Shown in pieces: positions 1 to 7,434 of a stretch of DNA of 64,000 nucleotides. Positions within the stretch are counted from its first letter, which is position 1, and each line of letters begins with the position of its first letter. Below the pieces are notes generated by a model. It made no database searches. It was given only the letters and a program-made list of their open reading frames with translations, and had not been told where the DNA came from. Location of the stretch: the NCBI RefSeq assembly GCF_010384365.1, contig NZ_CP048397.1, forward strand, positions 4,526,001-4,590,000, given 5' to 3'. Source of the DNA: Streptomyces sp. S4.7 (lineage in GTDB: Bacteria; Actinomycetota; Actinomycetes; Streptomycetales; Streptomycetaceae). The position numbers were made by a program, and so were the translations under genes.

Positions 1-322
1 GGCGCGCGGGCGGCTGCTGACCCAGGGAACGGTCGCCGAGCTGGCGGCGGGCACCCGGGGGCGGCTTGCGGTCACGACGCCCGATCCGGCGGACGCGGCG
101 CGGGTGCTGAAGGAGCTGGGGGTCACCGATGTGACCGTGGCCGGGGACAGGGTGAGCGGGGAGCTGCCGGTGTCCGGCGGGGGAGAGCCGGCCGAGCCGG
201 CGGAGCTGAACGCGGGGCTGGTACGGGCGGGGGTGCGCGTACGGGCCTTCGGGGTCGAGCGGGCGTCGCTGGAGGACGCGTTCGTGGCGCTGACCGGGGA
301 GGGATTCGATGTCGCGGGTTGA
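1..322 (+). CDS. ABC transporter ATP-binding protein, C-terminal fragment
   Basis: The reading frame is open from base 2 to the TGA at 320-322 and begins upstream of the window. Only about the last 106 residues are present. The nucleotide-binding motifs (Walker A/B, signature) would lie before the window. The visible part has the look of the C-terminal region of DrrA/CcmA-type exporters: 'TQGTVAEL', then a small regulatory-like domain ending in 'SLEDAFVALTGEG'. The stop overlaps the ATG at 309 of the next permease gene by 14 bases, so the two are translationally coupled as one ABC exporter operon. The substrate cannot be told from this fragment. Confidence 0.85.
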   Translation, partial: ARGRLLTQGTVAELAAGTRGRLAVTTPDPADAARVLKELGVTDVTVAGDRVSGELPVSGGGEPAEPAELNAGLVRAGVRVRAFGVERASLEDAFVALTGEGFDVAG

Positions 323-1256
323 GGACGCGGGTACGGACACGGAGGCGGGTACGAGCCTCGGTACAGGTACAGGTACAGGTACAGGTGCGGGCGGCGTCGC
401 CGCCCGCGCCGTATCGCCCCTCTGGACGTTCGGACTCCTGCGCTCCGAGCTGACCATCACCTTCCGCCGCTGGCGCACCCTCGCGCTGCTGGGCGTGCTG
501 GCCGCCGTACCGGTCCTGATCGGCATCGCCATCAAGATCGAGACGAGCGACGGCGGTTCGGTCGGCGGCGGTGGGGGCCAGGGCGGCCCGGCCTTCCTCA
601 CGCAGATCACCAACAACGGGCTGTTCCTCGTCTTCGCCGCGCTCGCCGCGACGCTGCCGGTCTTCCTCCCGATGGCGGTCGGCGTCGTCGCGGGTGACTC
701 GGTCGCGGGCGAGGCGAACGCCGGCACCCTGCGCTATCTGCTGGTCGCGCCGGCGGGCCGGACCCGGCTGCTGCTGGCCAAGTACGCGGCGACGCTGGTG
801 TTCTGCCTGGCCGCGACCGTGGCGGTCGCGCTCTCCGCGCTGATCGTGGGGGCGCTGCTCTTCCCGCTCGGCGAGGTCACCACGATCTCGGGCACGCGCA
901 TCTCCTTCGGCGAAGGTCTGCTGAGGGCGCTGCTGATAGCGCTGGTGGTCGCCGCCTCACTGATCGGGCTGGCGGCCCTCGGTCTGTTCGTCTCCACCCT
1001 CACCAACAGCGGGATCGCGGCCATGGCGACGACGGTCGGGCTGGTGATCACGGTGCAGATCCTGGACACGATCCCGCAGTTGCACGGGATCCACCCGTAT
1101 CTCTTCCCGCACTACTGGCTGTCCTTCGCCGATCTGCTCCGCGAACCGTTCCACCTGGACGACGTGCTGCGGAATCTCGGTCTGCAGGGCGTGTACGCGG
1201 CCGTGTTCGGCTCGGCGGCCTGGGCGCGTTTCACGGCGAAGGACATCAGTGCCTGA
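309..1256 (+). CDS. ABC-2 type transporter permease
   Basis: A 315-residue membrane protein, the permease partner of the ATPase ending just before it (overlap of 14 bases). A hydrophilic N-terminus of about 40 residues is followed by about six hydrophobic segments: around residues 58-75, 100-130, 150-180, 205-235, 240-260 and the C-terminal 290-305. There is a long extracytoplasmic Gly-rich loop ('SVGGGGGQGG') after the first segment, as in ABC-2 permeases with NosY/DrrB-like topology. The N-terminal tail contains alternating Gly-Thr residues encoded by a GGTACA hexamer repeat. ATG 309 is the only start consistent with operon coupling. The exported substrate is unknown. Confidence 0.88.
   Translation: MSRVEDAGTDTEAGTSLGTGTGTGTGAGGVAARAVSPLWTFGLLRSELTITFRRWRTLALLGVLAAVPVLIGIAIKIETSDGGSVGGGGGQGGPAFLTQITNNGLFLVFAALAATLPVFLPMAVGVVAGDSVAGEANAGTLRYLLVAPAGRTRLLLAKYAATLVFCLAATVAVALSALIVGALLFPLGEVTTISGTRISFGEGLLRALLIALVVAASLIGLAALGLFVSTLTNSGIAAMATTVGLVITVQILDTIPQLHGIHPYLFPHYWLSFADLLREPFHLDDVLRNLGLQGVYAAVFGSAAWARFTAKDISA
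360..387 (+). repeat. GGTACA hexanucleotide tandem repeat (4 perfect copies)
   Basis: Four perfect copies of GGTACA at 360-383, followed by a degenerate fifth unit. They lie inside the permease gene and encode alternating Gly-Thr in its cytoplasmic N-terminal tail. The unit length is a multiple of three, so copy-number change would keep the frame. Confidence 0.9.
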
Positions 1257-1280
1257 GGTCGGCTGCCGGGGGAGCGGCCG

Positions 1281-2261
1281 TCAGGTCCCCAGCTCCCAGA
1301 TCGCGTAGGCGACGGCGTCGCTGTTGCGGTCCAGCGCCGTGTCGTTGATGTTCGCCGTCGTGTCGCAGGACGAGTGGTAGCACCGGTCGAAGGCCTGGCC
1401 CGCCGTACCGCCCCACTTCTGGGCCTGGGTGCTCGTCTTCGTACGCCCGGCGCCGGTGAACAGCCCGCCGACCGGTACGCCGATGCTCATGAATGAGGCG
1501 TGGTCCGACCGGCCGTCGCCCTCGGTCTCGATCTCTGTCGGGACGCCGAGCCCGGCGAAGTAGGTCTTGAAGGTCTGCTCGATGGCGGGGTCGTCGTCGT
1601 AGACGAAGTAGCCGGCGTTCGGCGAGCCGATCATGTCGAAGTTGAGGTAGCCGTCGAGCTTCGCGCGCTCGGCGGACGGCAGGTTGTTGGCGTAGTAGCG
1701 GGAGCCGACCAGCCCCAGCTCCTCCGCGCCCCACCAGCCGAACCGCAGATGCTTCGTCGGCTGGAGCCCGGCTCTGGACACCGCGAGCGCGGTCTCCAGT
1801 ACGGCGGCGGAGCCGGACGCGTTGTCGTTGATCCCGGCGCCCGATGTCACCGAGTCGAGGTGGGCACCGGCCATCACGACCTGGTTGGGGTCGCCGCCGG
1901 GCCAGTCGGCTATCAGGTTGTAGCCGACGCGCCCTCCGGAGGTGAACTGCTGTACGGAGGTGGTGAACCCGGCCGCGTCCAGCTTCCCCTTGACGTAGTT
2001 GACGGACGCCAGATAGCCGGGGCGGCCGTGGGCGCGGTTGCCGCCGTTGGCGGCGGCTATCGAGGAGAACTGGGTGAGGTGAGCCTTGACGTTGGCCAGC
2101 GGTATGTCGGGGGCCGCGAGGACGGCGGCGGGCGCCGCCGTGGTCTTCGTGGCGGCCGGTGACGCCGTCGCGGCGGGAGCGACGGACGCGAGCAGCCCGC
2201 CGATCGCGAGCGCGCTGACGAGGACGGAACGTGCGGGAACGGAGAGCGAGCAGAGCTTCAT
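1281..2261 (-). CDS. Secreted M28-family zinc aminopeptidase
   Basis: 326 residues. The ATG at 2261 gives a typical Sec signal peptide (basic start, hydrophobic core around residues 11-28, cleavage near 'ATAS' at about 34). A longer upstream reading lacks this. The M28 di-zinc site is complete: H134 and D136 in 'AGAHLDSV', D146 in 'INDNASG', E180-E181 in 'WWGAEELG', D209 in 'NFDMIG' and H254 in 'RSDHASF'. C294 and C299 match the C-terminal disulfide of Streptomyces griseus-type aminopeptidase. It should remove N-terminal, mainly hydrophobic, residues from extracellular peptides. It stands alone and converges with the ABC operon. Confidence 0.93.
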   Translation of the reverse strand: MKLCSLSVPARSVLVSALAIGGLLASVAPAATASPAATKTTAAPAAVLAAPDIPLANVKAHLTQFSSIAAANGGNRAHGRPGYLASVNYVKGKLDAAGFTTSVQQFTSGGRVGYNLIADWPGGDPNQVVMAGAHLDSVTSGAGINDNASGSAAVLETALAVSRAGLQPTKHLRFGWWGAEELGLVGSRYYANNLPSAERAKLDGYLNFDMIGSPNAGYFVYDDDPAIEQTFKTYFAGLGVPTEIETEGDGRSDHASFMSIGVPVGGLFTGAGRTKTSTQAQKWGGTAGQAFDRCYHSSCDTTANINDTALDRNSDAVAYAIWELGT

Positions 2262-2415
2262 GTGTGGGGGCTCCGAATTCCGTACGGGGACTGACGGAAG
2301 GTGGTGCGCACGATGCGTGCTGATGGTCAACGCGCGCTCGACCCAGCGTCAAGAGCGGGAATCGGACACGGGTGTTCGCACTCCGGATACCTGTACCACT
2401 GTGGGGCGACCCGGG

Positions 2416-2874
2416 CTACTGCACGCAGAACTCGTTGCCCTCCGGGTCCGTCATCGTCACCCACACGCCGCCGGGCTCGTTCGCCTCGTACAGGGCCGTC
2501 GCCCCCAGCCGCTCCAGCCGCGCCACCTCCTCCGCCCGCCCGCCGTCCGCGGCGTGTACGTCGAGGTGGACGCGGTTCTTGCCGGCTTTCGTCTCCGGTA
2601 CGCGCTGGAAGAGGATGCGCCTGCCCCTGCCCTCGCCCGTGTCCGGGTCGAAGGGGTCGTCCGGATGGCGGACGGCGGTCAGATCGAGCCAGGCCCGGCG
2701 GCCGTGCGAATCGACCGTCTGCTCGATCGGTACGGCTCCGATCCCCAGCAGCCGCTCGATCAGCGGGCTGTTGTCCTCGACCTCGTAACCCAGGGCCTCG
2801 GCCCAGAAGTCGGCCTGGCTGTGCGGGTCGGTCGTGTCGAAGACGAGTTTCCAGTGGAGCGTGCGCGAGGTCAT
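2416..2874 (-). CDS. VOC (glyoxalase/bleomycin-resistance fold) family protein
   Basis: 152 residues with the paired beta-alpha-beta-beta-beta layout of the vicinal oxygen chelate superfamily. The first half begins 'LHWKLVFDTTDPHSQADFWAEALGY' (two pieces: residues 5-14 and on) and the second half ends 'VWVTMTDPEGNEFCVQ', the usual metal-binding Glu near the C-terminus. Members bind small molecules or act as metal-dependent lyases or dioxygenases. The substrate is not predictable. It has no obvious operon partner; the HxlR regulator gene follows upstream on the same strand after about 60 bases. Confidence 0.85.
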   Translation of the reverse strand: MTSRTLHWKLVFDTTDPHSQADFWAEALGYEVEDNSPLIERLLGIGAVPIEQTVDSHGRRAWLDLTAVRHPDDPFDPDTGEGRGRRILFQRVPETKAGKNRVHLDVHAADGGRAEEVARLERLGATALYEANEPGGVWVTMTDPEGNEFCVQ

Positions 2875-2934
2875 GGAGCCAGTCGTAACGGTCGTACCGC
2901 CCCGCGCGCCGCGAACACGCCGGAGCCGCGGACG

Positions 2935-3456
2935 TCAGAGCGCCCGCGCCGCCTCCGCCTCCGCCTCCGCGGCGCGCCTGTCGTAGTCCTCGCGCGCCGC
3001 CGCGATCTGGTTCTGGTGCTCCTCCGTCCAGACCACCAGCGCGTTGATCGTCGTGTGCAGCGTCCGGCCCATCGGGGTCAGCCGGTACTCCACGCGCGGC
3101 GGCACGACCGGATGCACCGTGCGCTTCACGAGGCCGTCGCGTTCGAGCTGTCGCAGGGTCACCGTCAGCATGCGCTGGCTGATGCCGTCGATCTCCCGGC
3201 GCAGTTCGGTGAAGCGCATCGTGCTCACATCGAGCAGGGCGATGACCAGCAGCGACCACTTGTCGCCGATCCGGTCGAGGATCTGCCGTACCTCGCAGTC
3301 CTCACGAGTGTCCCACTGGAAGGGGTCCGCGTCCCCGTAGTCGCATCGGGAGGTCGCGGACACGGCGGCGGCGCTCACGGCGGCGGCTCCGAGCGCGGTG
3401 GCCGCGGAGGCGGTACCCGCGGGGTGCCTCGGTGACTTCGAAGTGCCTTCTTCCAT
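2935..3456 (-). CDS. HxlR-family winged-helix transcriptional regulator
   Basis: 173 residues from ATG 3456, which sits in the gap divergent from the MFS gene. Longer readings would run through the MFS coding region. The HxlR core runs from about residue 52 to 150: 'DCEVRQILDRIGDKWSLLVI', then 'RFTELRREIDGISQRMLTVTL' (recognition region, given here only in part) and 'PRVEYRLTPMGRTL' in the wing. The Cys in 'EDCEV' is the conserved HxlR cysteine. The C-terminus is Ala/Glu-rich and helical. Being divergent from a drug-type MFS exporter, it probably controls that gene and itself (inference). Confidence 0.88.
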   Translation of the reverse strand: MEEGTSKSPRHPAGTASAATALGAAAVSAAAVSATSRCDYGDADPFQWDTREDCEVRQILDRIGDKWSLLVIALLDVSTMRFTELRREIDGISQRMLTVTLRQLERDGLVKRTVHPVVPPRVEYRLTPMGRTLHTTINALVVWTEEHQNQIAAAREDYDRRAAEAEAEAARAL

Positions 3457-3559
3457 GGCATCCGATCGTGCCGCAGGATCAGGACGGTTACAAGAGGGAA
3501 CCGACCCTCGCCCGAGTAACCGATCCCCTTCTGCCCCTCTGTGCTCCGAGGAGACAGCC

Positions 3560-5230
3560 ATGCCATCCGCCGGCTCGGCCCCAGCACCGGTCCCAGCCCT
3601 GTCCGCAAGAGCCTGGGGGGTGTCTGGCCGGTCTTGCCGGGCTCGCGTGCCCTGGTGCCGCGCCTCGCCGCGTTGTCGTCGGTCGACATGGCTCCGCCAT
3701 GCCTCCCTCCTGCGCCTTGCGATCCACGGCACCAGACCCCGCTCCCTGATCCGGCCCGACCGGCCAGACACCCCCTGGGCCCTGCTGCTGGTCCTCTGCG
3801 GGACGATCTTCCTCGAAGGGATCGACGTCGCGATGCTCGCCGTCGCCATCCCCTCGATCCGCGCCGACCTGGACCTGTCGACCGGCACCGCGGCCTGGGT
3901 GATGAGCGCCTACATCCTCGGCTACGCCGGATTCACCCTGCTCGGCGGACGCGCCGCGGATCTGCTCGGCCGGCGCCGGATGTTCCTGATCTGGCTGACG
4001 GTCTTCATGCTCTTCTCCGGCCTCGGCGGCTTCGCGACCGAGGGCTGGATGATGATCGTCGCCCGTTTCGTCACCGGAGTGTCGGCCGCCTTCATGACCC
4101 CGGCGGCGATGTCGATCATCACCACCTCCTACGAGGAGGGGCCACAGCGCAACCGCGCCCTGCTCGTCTTCGCCGGTACGGCCGCCGGAGGCTTCTCGCT
4201 CGGCATGGTCATCGGCGGTCTGCTGACACAACTCGGCTGGCGCTGGGTGTTCTTCGCCCCCGTGCTGCTCGCGGGCGCCCTCCTGGTCGCCGCGCTCCGG
4301 CTGCTGCCGCGTACCGGCGCCACGGCCGAGAGGCCCGAGAAGACGGCCGACGGCTTCGACCTGCCGGGAGCCGCGGCGGCGGGGGCGATGCTGCTGCTCG
4401 CGGCCGGGGTCGTACGGCTGGAGCACGGCGTCTCCGGCTGGCCGCTGACGGCGGGCGCGTTCGCCGCCGGACTGCTGCTGGTGTACGTCTTCGTCGCCGT
4501 CGAACGCCGGTCGCCCGCCCCGCTGGTGCGGCTCGCGATCTTCCGCAGGGCCTCGATGGTCCGCGCGGACCTGGGCGCGCTGCTGTTCGTCGGCTCCTTC
4601 TTCGGCTTCCAGTTCATGGCGACGCTCTATCTCCAGGAGCTGCGCGGCTGGTCGTCGCTGGAGACCTCGTTCGCCCTGATGCTGATGGGCCTCGACGCCG
4701 TCCTGGCGCCGACCCTCACGCCCCTCCTGGTCAACCGGTTCGGCAATATGCGCGTGGTGCTGGGCGGATTCGTGGCGGCGATCGCGGCGTACGGGCTGTT
4801 CCTGCCGGTCTCAGACGACTGGTCGTTCGGGATGATGACCCCGACGCTGCTCCTGACCAGTGTCGCCTTCGCCCTGGCGTACGGGCCGCTGGCCATCGCG
4901 GCCACCGACGGTGTCGCGCCGCGGGAACAGGGGCTGGCGAGCGGGCTGCTGTACACCGCGACGCAGTTCGGCTCGGCGATCGGCATCTCGGCGGTGACGG
5001 CGGTGTACGGCCTGGCGTCGGCGACGGGCGCGGACGGGGCGCTGGGAGCCTTCCGTGCGGCGCTGGTGGTGCCGGTGGTGATGGTGGTGCTGGGACTGGT
5101 GATCACGGCGACCGGACTGGGGCGCGGGCAGCCGCGCGCCTCTCAGTCTCCGGACGCGCTCGACTCGACGCGCCGTCCGACGGCCCCGGCCTCCGCCGCG
5201 GCCGGTGAGGTGGCCACGTCCGGCGACTGA
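3560..5230 (+). CDS. MFS drug-type transporter with in-frame repeat insertion near its N-terminus
   Basis: 556 residues from ATG 3560, preceded by GAGGAG at a good distance. From about residue 73 it is a 14-TM-type (DHA2-like) major facilitator: 'WALLLVLCGTIFLEGIDVAM', 'GYAGFTLLGGRAADLLGRRR' (motif A), and many further hydrophobic segments to about residue 530. Residues 19-72 come from a 156-bp MITE-like element plus its 6-bp target duplication. Removing 162 bp rejoins 'LSARA' to 'WALLLVL' in frame, giving an ordinary short N-terminus. The gene is divergent from an HxlR regulator, and its 3' end overlaps the convergent rarD gene by 88 bases. It is a likely proton-coupled efflux pump; whether the extra tail is tolerated is unknown. 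Confidence 0.88.
   Translation: MPSAGSAPAPVPALSARAWGVSGRSCRARVPWCRASPRCRRSTWLRHASLLRLAIHGTRPRSLIRPDRPDTPWALLLVLCGTIFLEGIDVAMLAVAIPSIRADLDLSTGTAAWVMSAYILGYAGFTLLGGRAADLLGRRRMFLIWLTVFMLFSGLGGFATEGWMMIVARFVTGVSAAFMTPAAMSIITTSYEEGPQRNRALLVFAGTAAGGFSLGMVIGGLLTQLGWRWVFFAPVLLAGALLVAALRLLPRTGATAERPEKTADGFDLPGAAAAGAMLLLAAGVVRLEHGVSGWPLTAGAFAAGLLLVYVFVAVERRSPAPLVRLAIFRRASMVRADLGALLFVGSFFGFQFMATLYLQELRGWSSLETSFALMLMGLDAVLAPTLTPLLVNRFGNMRVVLGGFVAAIAAYGLFLPVSDDWSFGMMTPTLLLTSVAFALAYGPLAIAATDGVAPREQGLASGLLYTATQFGSAIGISAVTAVYGLASATGADGALGAFRAALVVPVVMVVLGLVITATGLGRGQPRASQSPDALDSTRRPTAPASAAAGEVATSGD
3618..3773. mobile_element. MITE-like element with 16-bp terminal inverted repeats and 6-bp target duplication
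   Basis: The left end GGGTGTCTGGCCGGTC (3618-3633) is the exact reverse complement of the right end GACCGGCCAGACACCC (3758-3773). Direct repeats CCTGGG flank it at 3612-3617 and 3774-3779. The element is 156 bp, encodes no transposase, and lies within the 5' coding region of the MFS gene. The internal sequence resembles a short repeat I associate with Streptomyces genomes (from memory, not searched). Its length plus the duplication is a multiple of three, so the host frame stays open. Confidence 0.85.
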
Positions 5231-6192
5231 GCGCGGATCGCGGCCTCGGCCCCGGCCTTCGACACCGCCTCCGCCTCCGCCCGCCGCAGCGCCTCCGCCG
5301 TCGCCCTCGTACGCCGGGCCGTCCGCAGCGCGTCCCACGTCAGGATCGTCAGCGCCGCCCACACCAGCGCGAAGCCGGCCCACCGCTCGGCGGGCATCGC
5401 CTCGTGGAAGTAGAGGACGCCGAGCAGGAACTGGAAGACGGGCGCCAGATACTGCAAAAGCCCCAGCGTCGACAGCGGCACGCGTATCGCCGCCGCCCCG
5501 AAGCACACCAGCGGCACGGCGGTCACCACACCGGTGGCCGCCAGCAGCGCGGCGTGCCCCGCCCCCTCCGCTCCGAACGTGGCGTCCCCGGAGGCCCCGA
5601 GCCAGACCAGATAGCCGAGCGCGGGCACGAACAGGATCACGGTCTCGGCGGCCAGCGACTCCAGACCGCCGATGTTGACCTTCTTCTTCACCAGGCCGTA
5701 CGTCGCGAACGAGAACGCCAGCGTGAGCGAGATCCAGGGCGGCTGCCCGTATCCGATCGCCAGCACCAGTACGGCGGCGAGGCCGACGCCGACCGCCGCC
5801 CACTGCGCGGGCCGCAGCCGCTCCTTGAGGAGCAGCACGCCCATGGCGATGGTGACGAGCGGGTTGATGAAGTAGCCGAGGGACGCCTCCACGACATGGC
5901 CGGTGTTGACCGACCAGATGTACAGGCCCCAGTTGACGCTGATCACGGTGGCGGCGACCACGAGCAGGCCGAGCTTGCGCGGTTCGGCCAGCAACTCCCG
6001 TATCCACGCCCAGCGGCGCACCACGAGGAGCGCGATCGCGACGACCGCCAGCGACCAGACCATCCGGTGGGCCAGGATCTCGACCGCGCCGGCGGGCTTC
6101 AGCAGGGGCCAGAAGAGGGGGACCAGACCCCACATGCCGTAGGCACCGATCCCGTACAGCAACCCCGCCCGCTGCTCGCCCTCCGACTTCAC
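5143..6192 (-). CDS. rarD: RarD-type EamA permease
   Basis: 349 residues from GTG 6192, which has GGGAGGG just upstream; an upstream in-frame start at 6255 lacks support. Ten hydrophobic segments form two EamA halves. RarD signatures are clear: 'GLLYGIGAYGMWGLVPLFWP', 'EILAHRMVWSL', 'NWGLYIWSVN', 'ASLGYFINPL' and 'LQYLAPVFQFLLGV'. RarD proteins were named for a chloramphenicol-sensitivity locus and are presumed metabolite exporters; the substrate is not known. The C-terminal tail of about 60 residues is Ala/Glu-rich and overlaps the end of the MFS gene on the other strand. Confidence 0.9.
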   Translation of the reverse strand: MKSEGEQRAGLLYGIGAYGMWGLVPLFWPLLKPAGAVEILAHRMVWSLAVVAIALLVVRRWAWIRELLAEPRKLGLLVVAATVISVNWGLYIWSVNTGHVVEASLGYFINPLVTIAMGVLLLKERLRPAQWAAVGVGLAAVLVLAIGYGQPPWISLTLAFSFATYGLVKKKVNIGGLESLAAETVILFVPALGYLVWLGASGDATFGAEGAGHAALLAATGVVTAVPLVCFGAAAIRVPLSTLGLLQYLAPVFQFLLGVLYFHEAMPAERWAGFALVWAALTILTWDALRTARRTRATAEALRRAEAEAVSKAGAEAAIRAQSPDVATSPAAAEAGAVGRRVESSASGD

Positions 6193-6318
6193 TGGCCCTC
6201 CCGAACCGCACACATCAGTTCGACGAAGGTAGCGCCGGGCGGACCGGGCTGTCATGTCCGTATCGCCATACGGTCATGACACCGCTTCACCCGCGCGAGG
6301 GTGGGTCCGCGAAACGAC

Positions 6319-6355
6319 GGGGCCCGGATCTCGTGGAGGAGGAGATCCGGGCCCC
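6319..6355 (-). terminator. Hairpin after korAB
   Basis: A perfect 14-bp stem, GGGGCCCGGATCTC (6319-6332) with GAGATCCGGGCCCC (6342-6355), lies about 20 bases past the korB stop. There is no T-run, as is usual for Streptomyces terminators. Confidence 0.75.
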
Positions 6356-6375
6356 GGGACGTGACGGCAGGCGGG

Positions 6376-7434
6376 TCAGCCGACGACCGTCCAGGTGTCG
6401 TTGCCGGCGAGCAGCTGCGACAGGTCGCCCTTGCCGTAACGCTCGACGGCCGTGTCGAGCTGCTCGTTCATCAGCGTGTCGTAGACCGGCCGCTGGACGC
6501 TGCGCAGGACTCCGATCGGCGTCTGGTGGAGCGTGTCCGGGTCGGCGAGACGCGAGAGCGCGAACGCCGTGGTGGGGCTGGCGGCGTGCGCGTCGTGCAC
6601 CAGGATCTGGTGCTCGTTGTCCGCCGTCACCTGGACGACGACGAGGTCGCCGGTCGCCGGGTCCCGTACGACGCCCTTGGAGTTGTCCACACCGAACCGG
6701 ATCGGCTCGCCGTGCTCCAGGCGGATGACCGCCTCCTGGGCCCGCTCCTTGTCCTTCAGCGCCTCGAAGGCACCGTCGTTGAAGATGTTGCAGTTCTGGT
6801 AGATCTCGACGAGCGCCGTGCCCGGGTGGTCGGCCGCCTGGCGCAGCACGCTCGTGAGGTGCTTGCGGTCGGAGTCGACGGTCCGGGCCACGAAGGACGC
6901 CTCCGCGCCGATCGCGAGCGACACCGGGTTGAAGGGCGCGTCCAGCGAGCCCATCGGCGTCGACTTGGTGATCTTGCCGACCTCGGAGGTGGGCGAGTAC
7001 TGGCCCTTCGTCAGCCCGTAGATCCGGTTGTTGAACAGCAGGATCTTGAGGTTGACGTTGCGGCGCAGCGCGTGGATGAGGTGGTTGCCGCCGATGGACA
7101 GGGCGTCGCCGTCACCGGTGACGACCCAGACGGAGAGATCACGGCGCGAGGAGGCGAGCCCGGTGGCGATGGCCGGCGCACGTCCGTGGATGGAGTGCAT
7201 GCCGTAGGTGTTCATGTAGTACGGGAAACGGCTGGAGCAGCCGATCCCGGACACGAACACGATGTTCTCCTTGGCGAGCCCGAGGTCCGGCATGAAGCCC
7301 TGGACCGCGGCCAGCACGGCGTAGTCACCGCAGCCGGGGCACCAGCGGACCTCCTGGTCGGACTTGAAGTCCTTCATGGTCTGCTTGGCCTCGGCCTTGG
7401 GGACGAGGGAAAGCAGCTCGTTGACCTCAGGCAT
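6376..7434 (-). CDS. korB: 2-oxoacid:ferredoxin oxidoreductase, beta subunit
   Basis: 352 residues. This is the thiamine-diphosphate subunit of the KorAB enzyme that oxidises 2-oxoglutarate (or a related 2-oxoacid) to the acyl-CoA and reduces ferredoxin. Features: 'RWCPGCGDYAVL' near residue 30, 'GIGCSSRFPYY', 'HGRAPAIATGL', and the ThDP/Mg motif starting 'VVTGDGDALSIGGNH'. These are standard for the two-subunit (alpha-gamma fused, plus beta) class. Its ATG overlaps the korA stop by 8 bases, so the two are coupled. The enzyme may replace or supplement the 2-oxoglutarate dehydrogenase step. Confidence 0.95.
   Translation of the reverse strand: MPEVNELLSLVPKAEAKQTMKDFKSDQEVRWCPGCGDYAVLAAVQGFMPDLGLAKENIVFVSGIGCSSRFPYYMNTYGMHSIHGRAPAIATGLASSRRDLSVWVVTGDGDALSIGGNHLIHALRRNVNLKILLFNNRIYGLTKGQYSPTSEVGKITKSTPMGSLDAPFNPVSLAIGAEASFVARTVDSDRKHLTSVLRQAADHPGTALVEIYQNCNIFNDGAFEALKDKERAQEAVIRLEHGEPIRFGVDNSKGVVRDPATGDLVVVQVTADNEHQILVHDAHAASPTTAFALSRLADPDTLHQTPIGVLRSVQRPVYDTLMNEQLDTAVERYGKGDLSQLLAGNDTWTVVG

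Noticed and set aside
2301..3435. Long plus-strand frames opposite the VOC and HxlR genes
   Set aside because: Arg/Pro-rich shadow frames; the minus-strand genes have clear family motifs and good starts.
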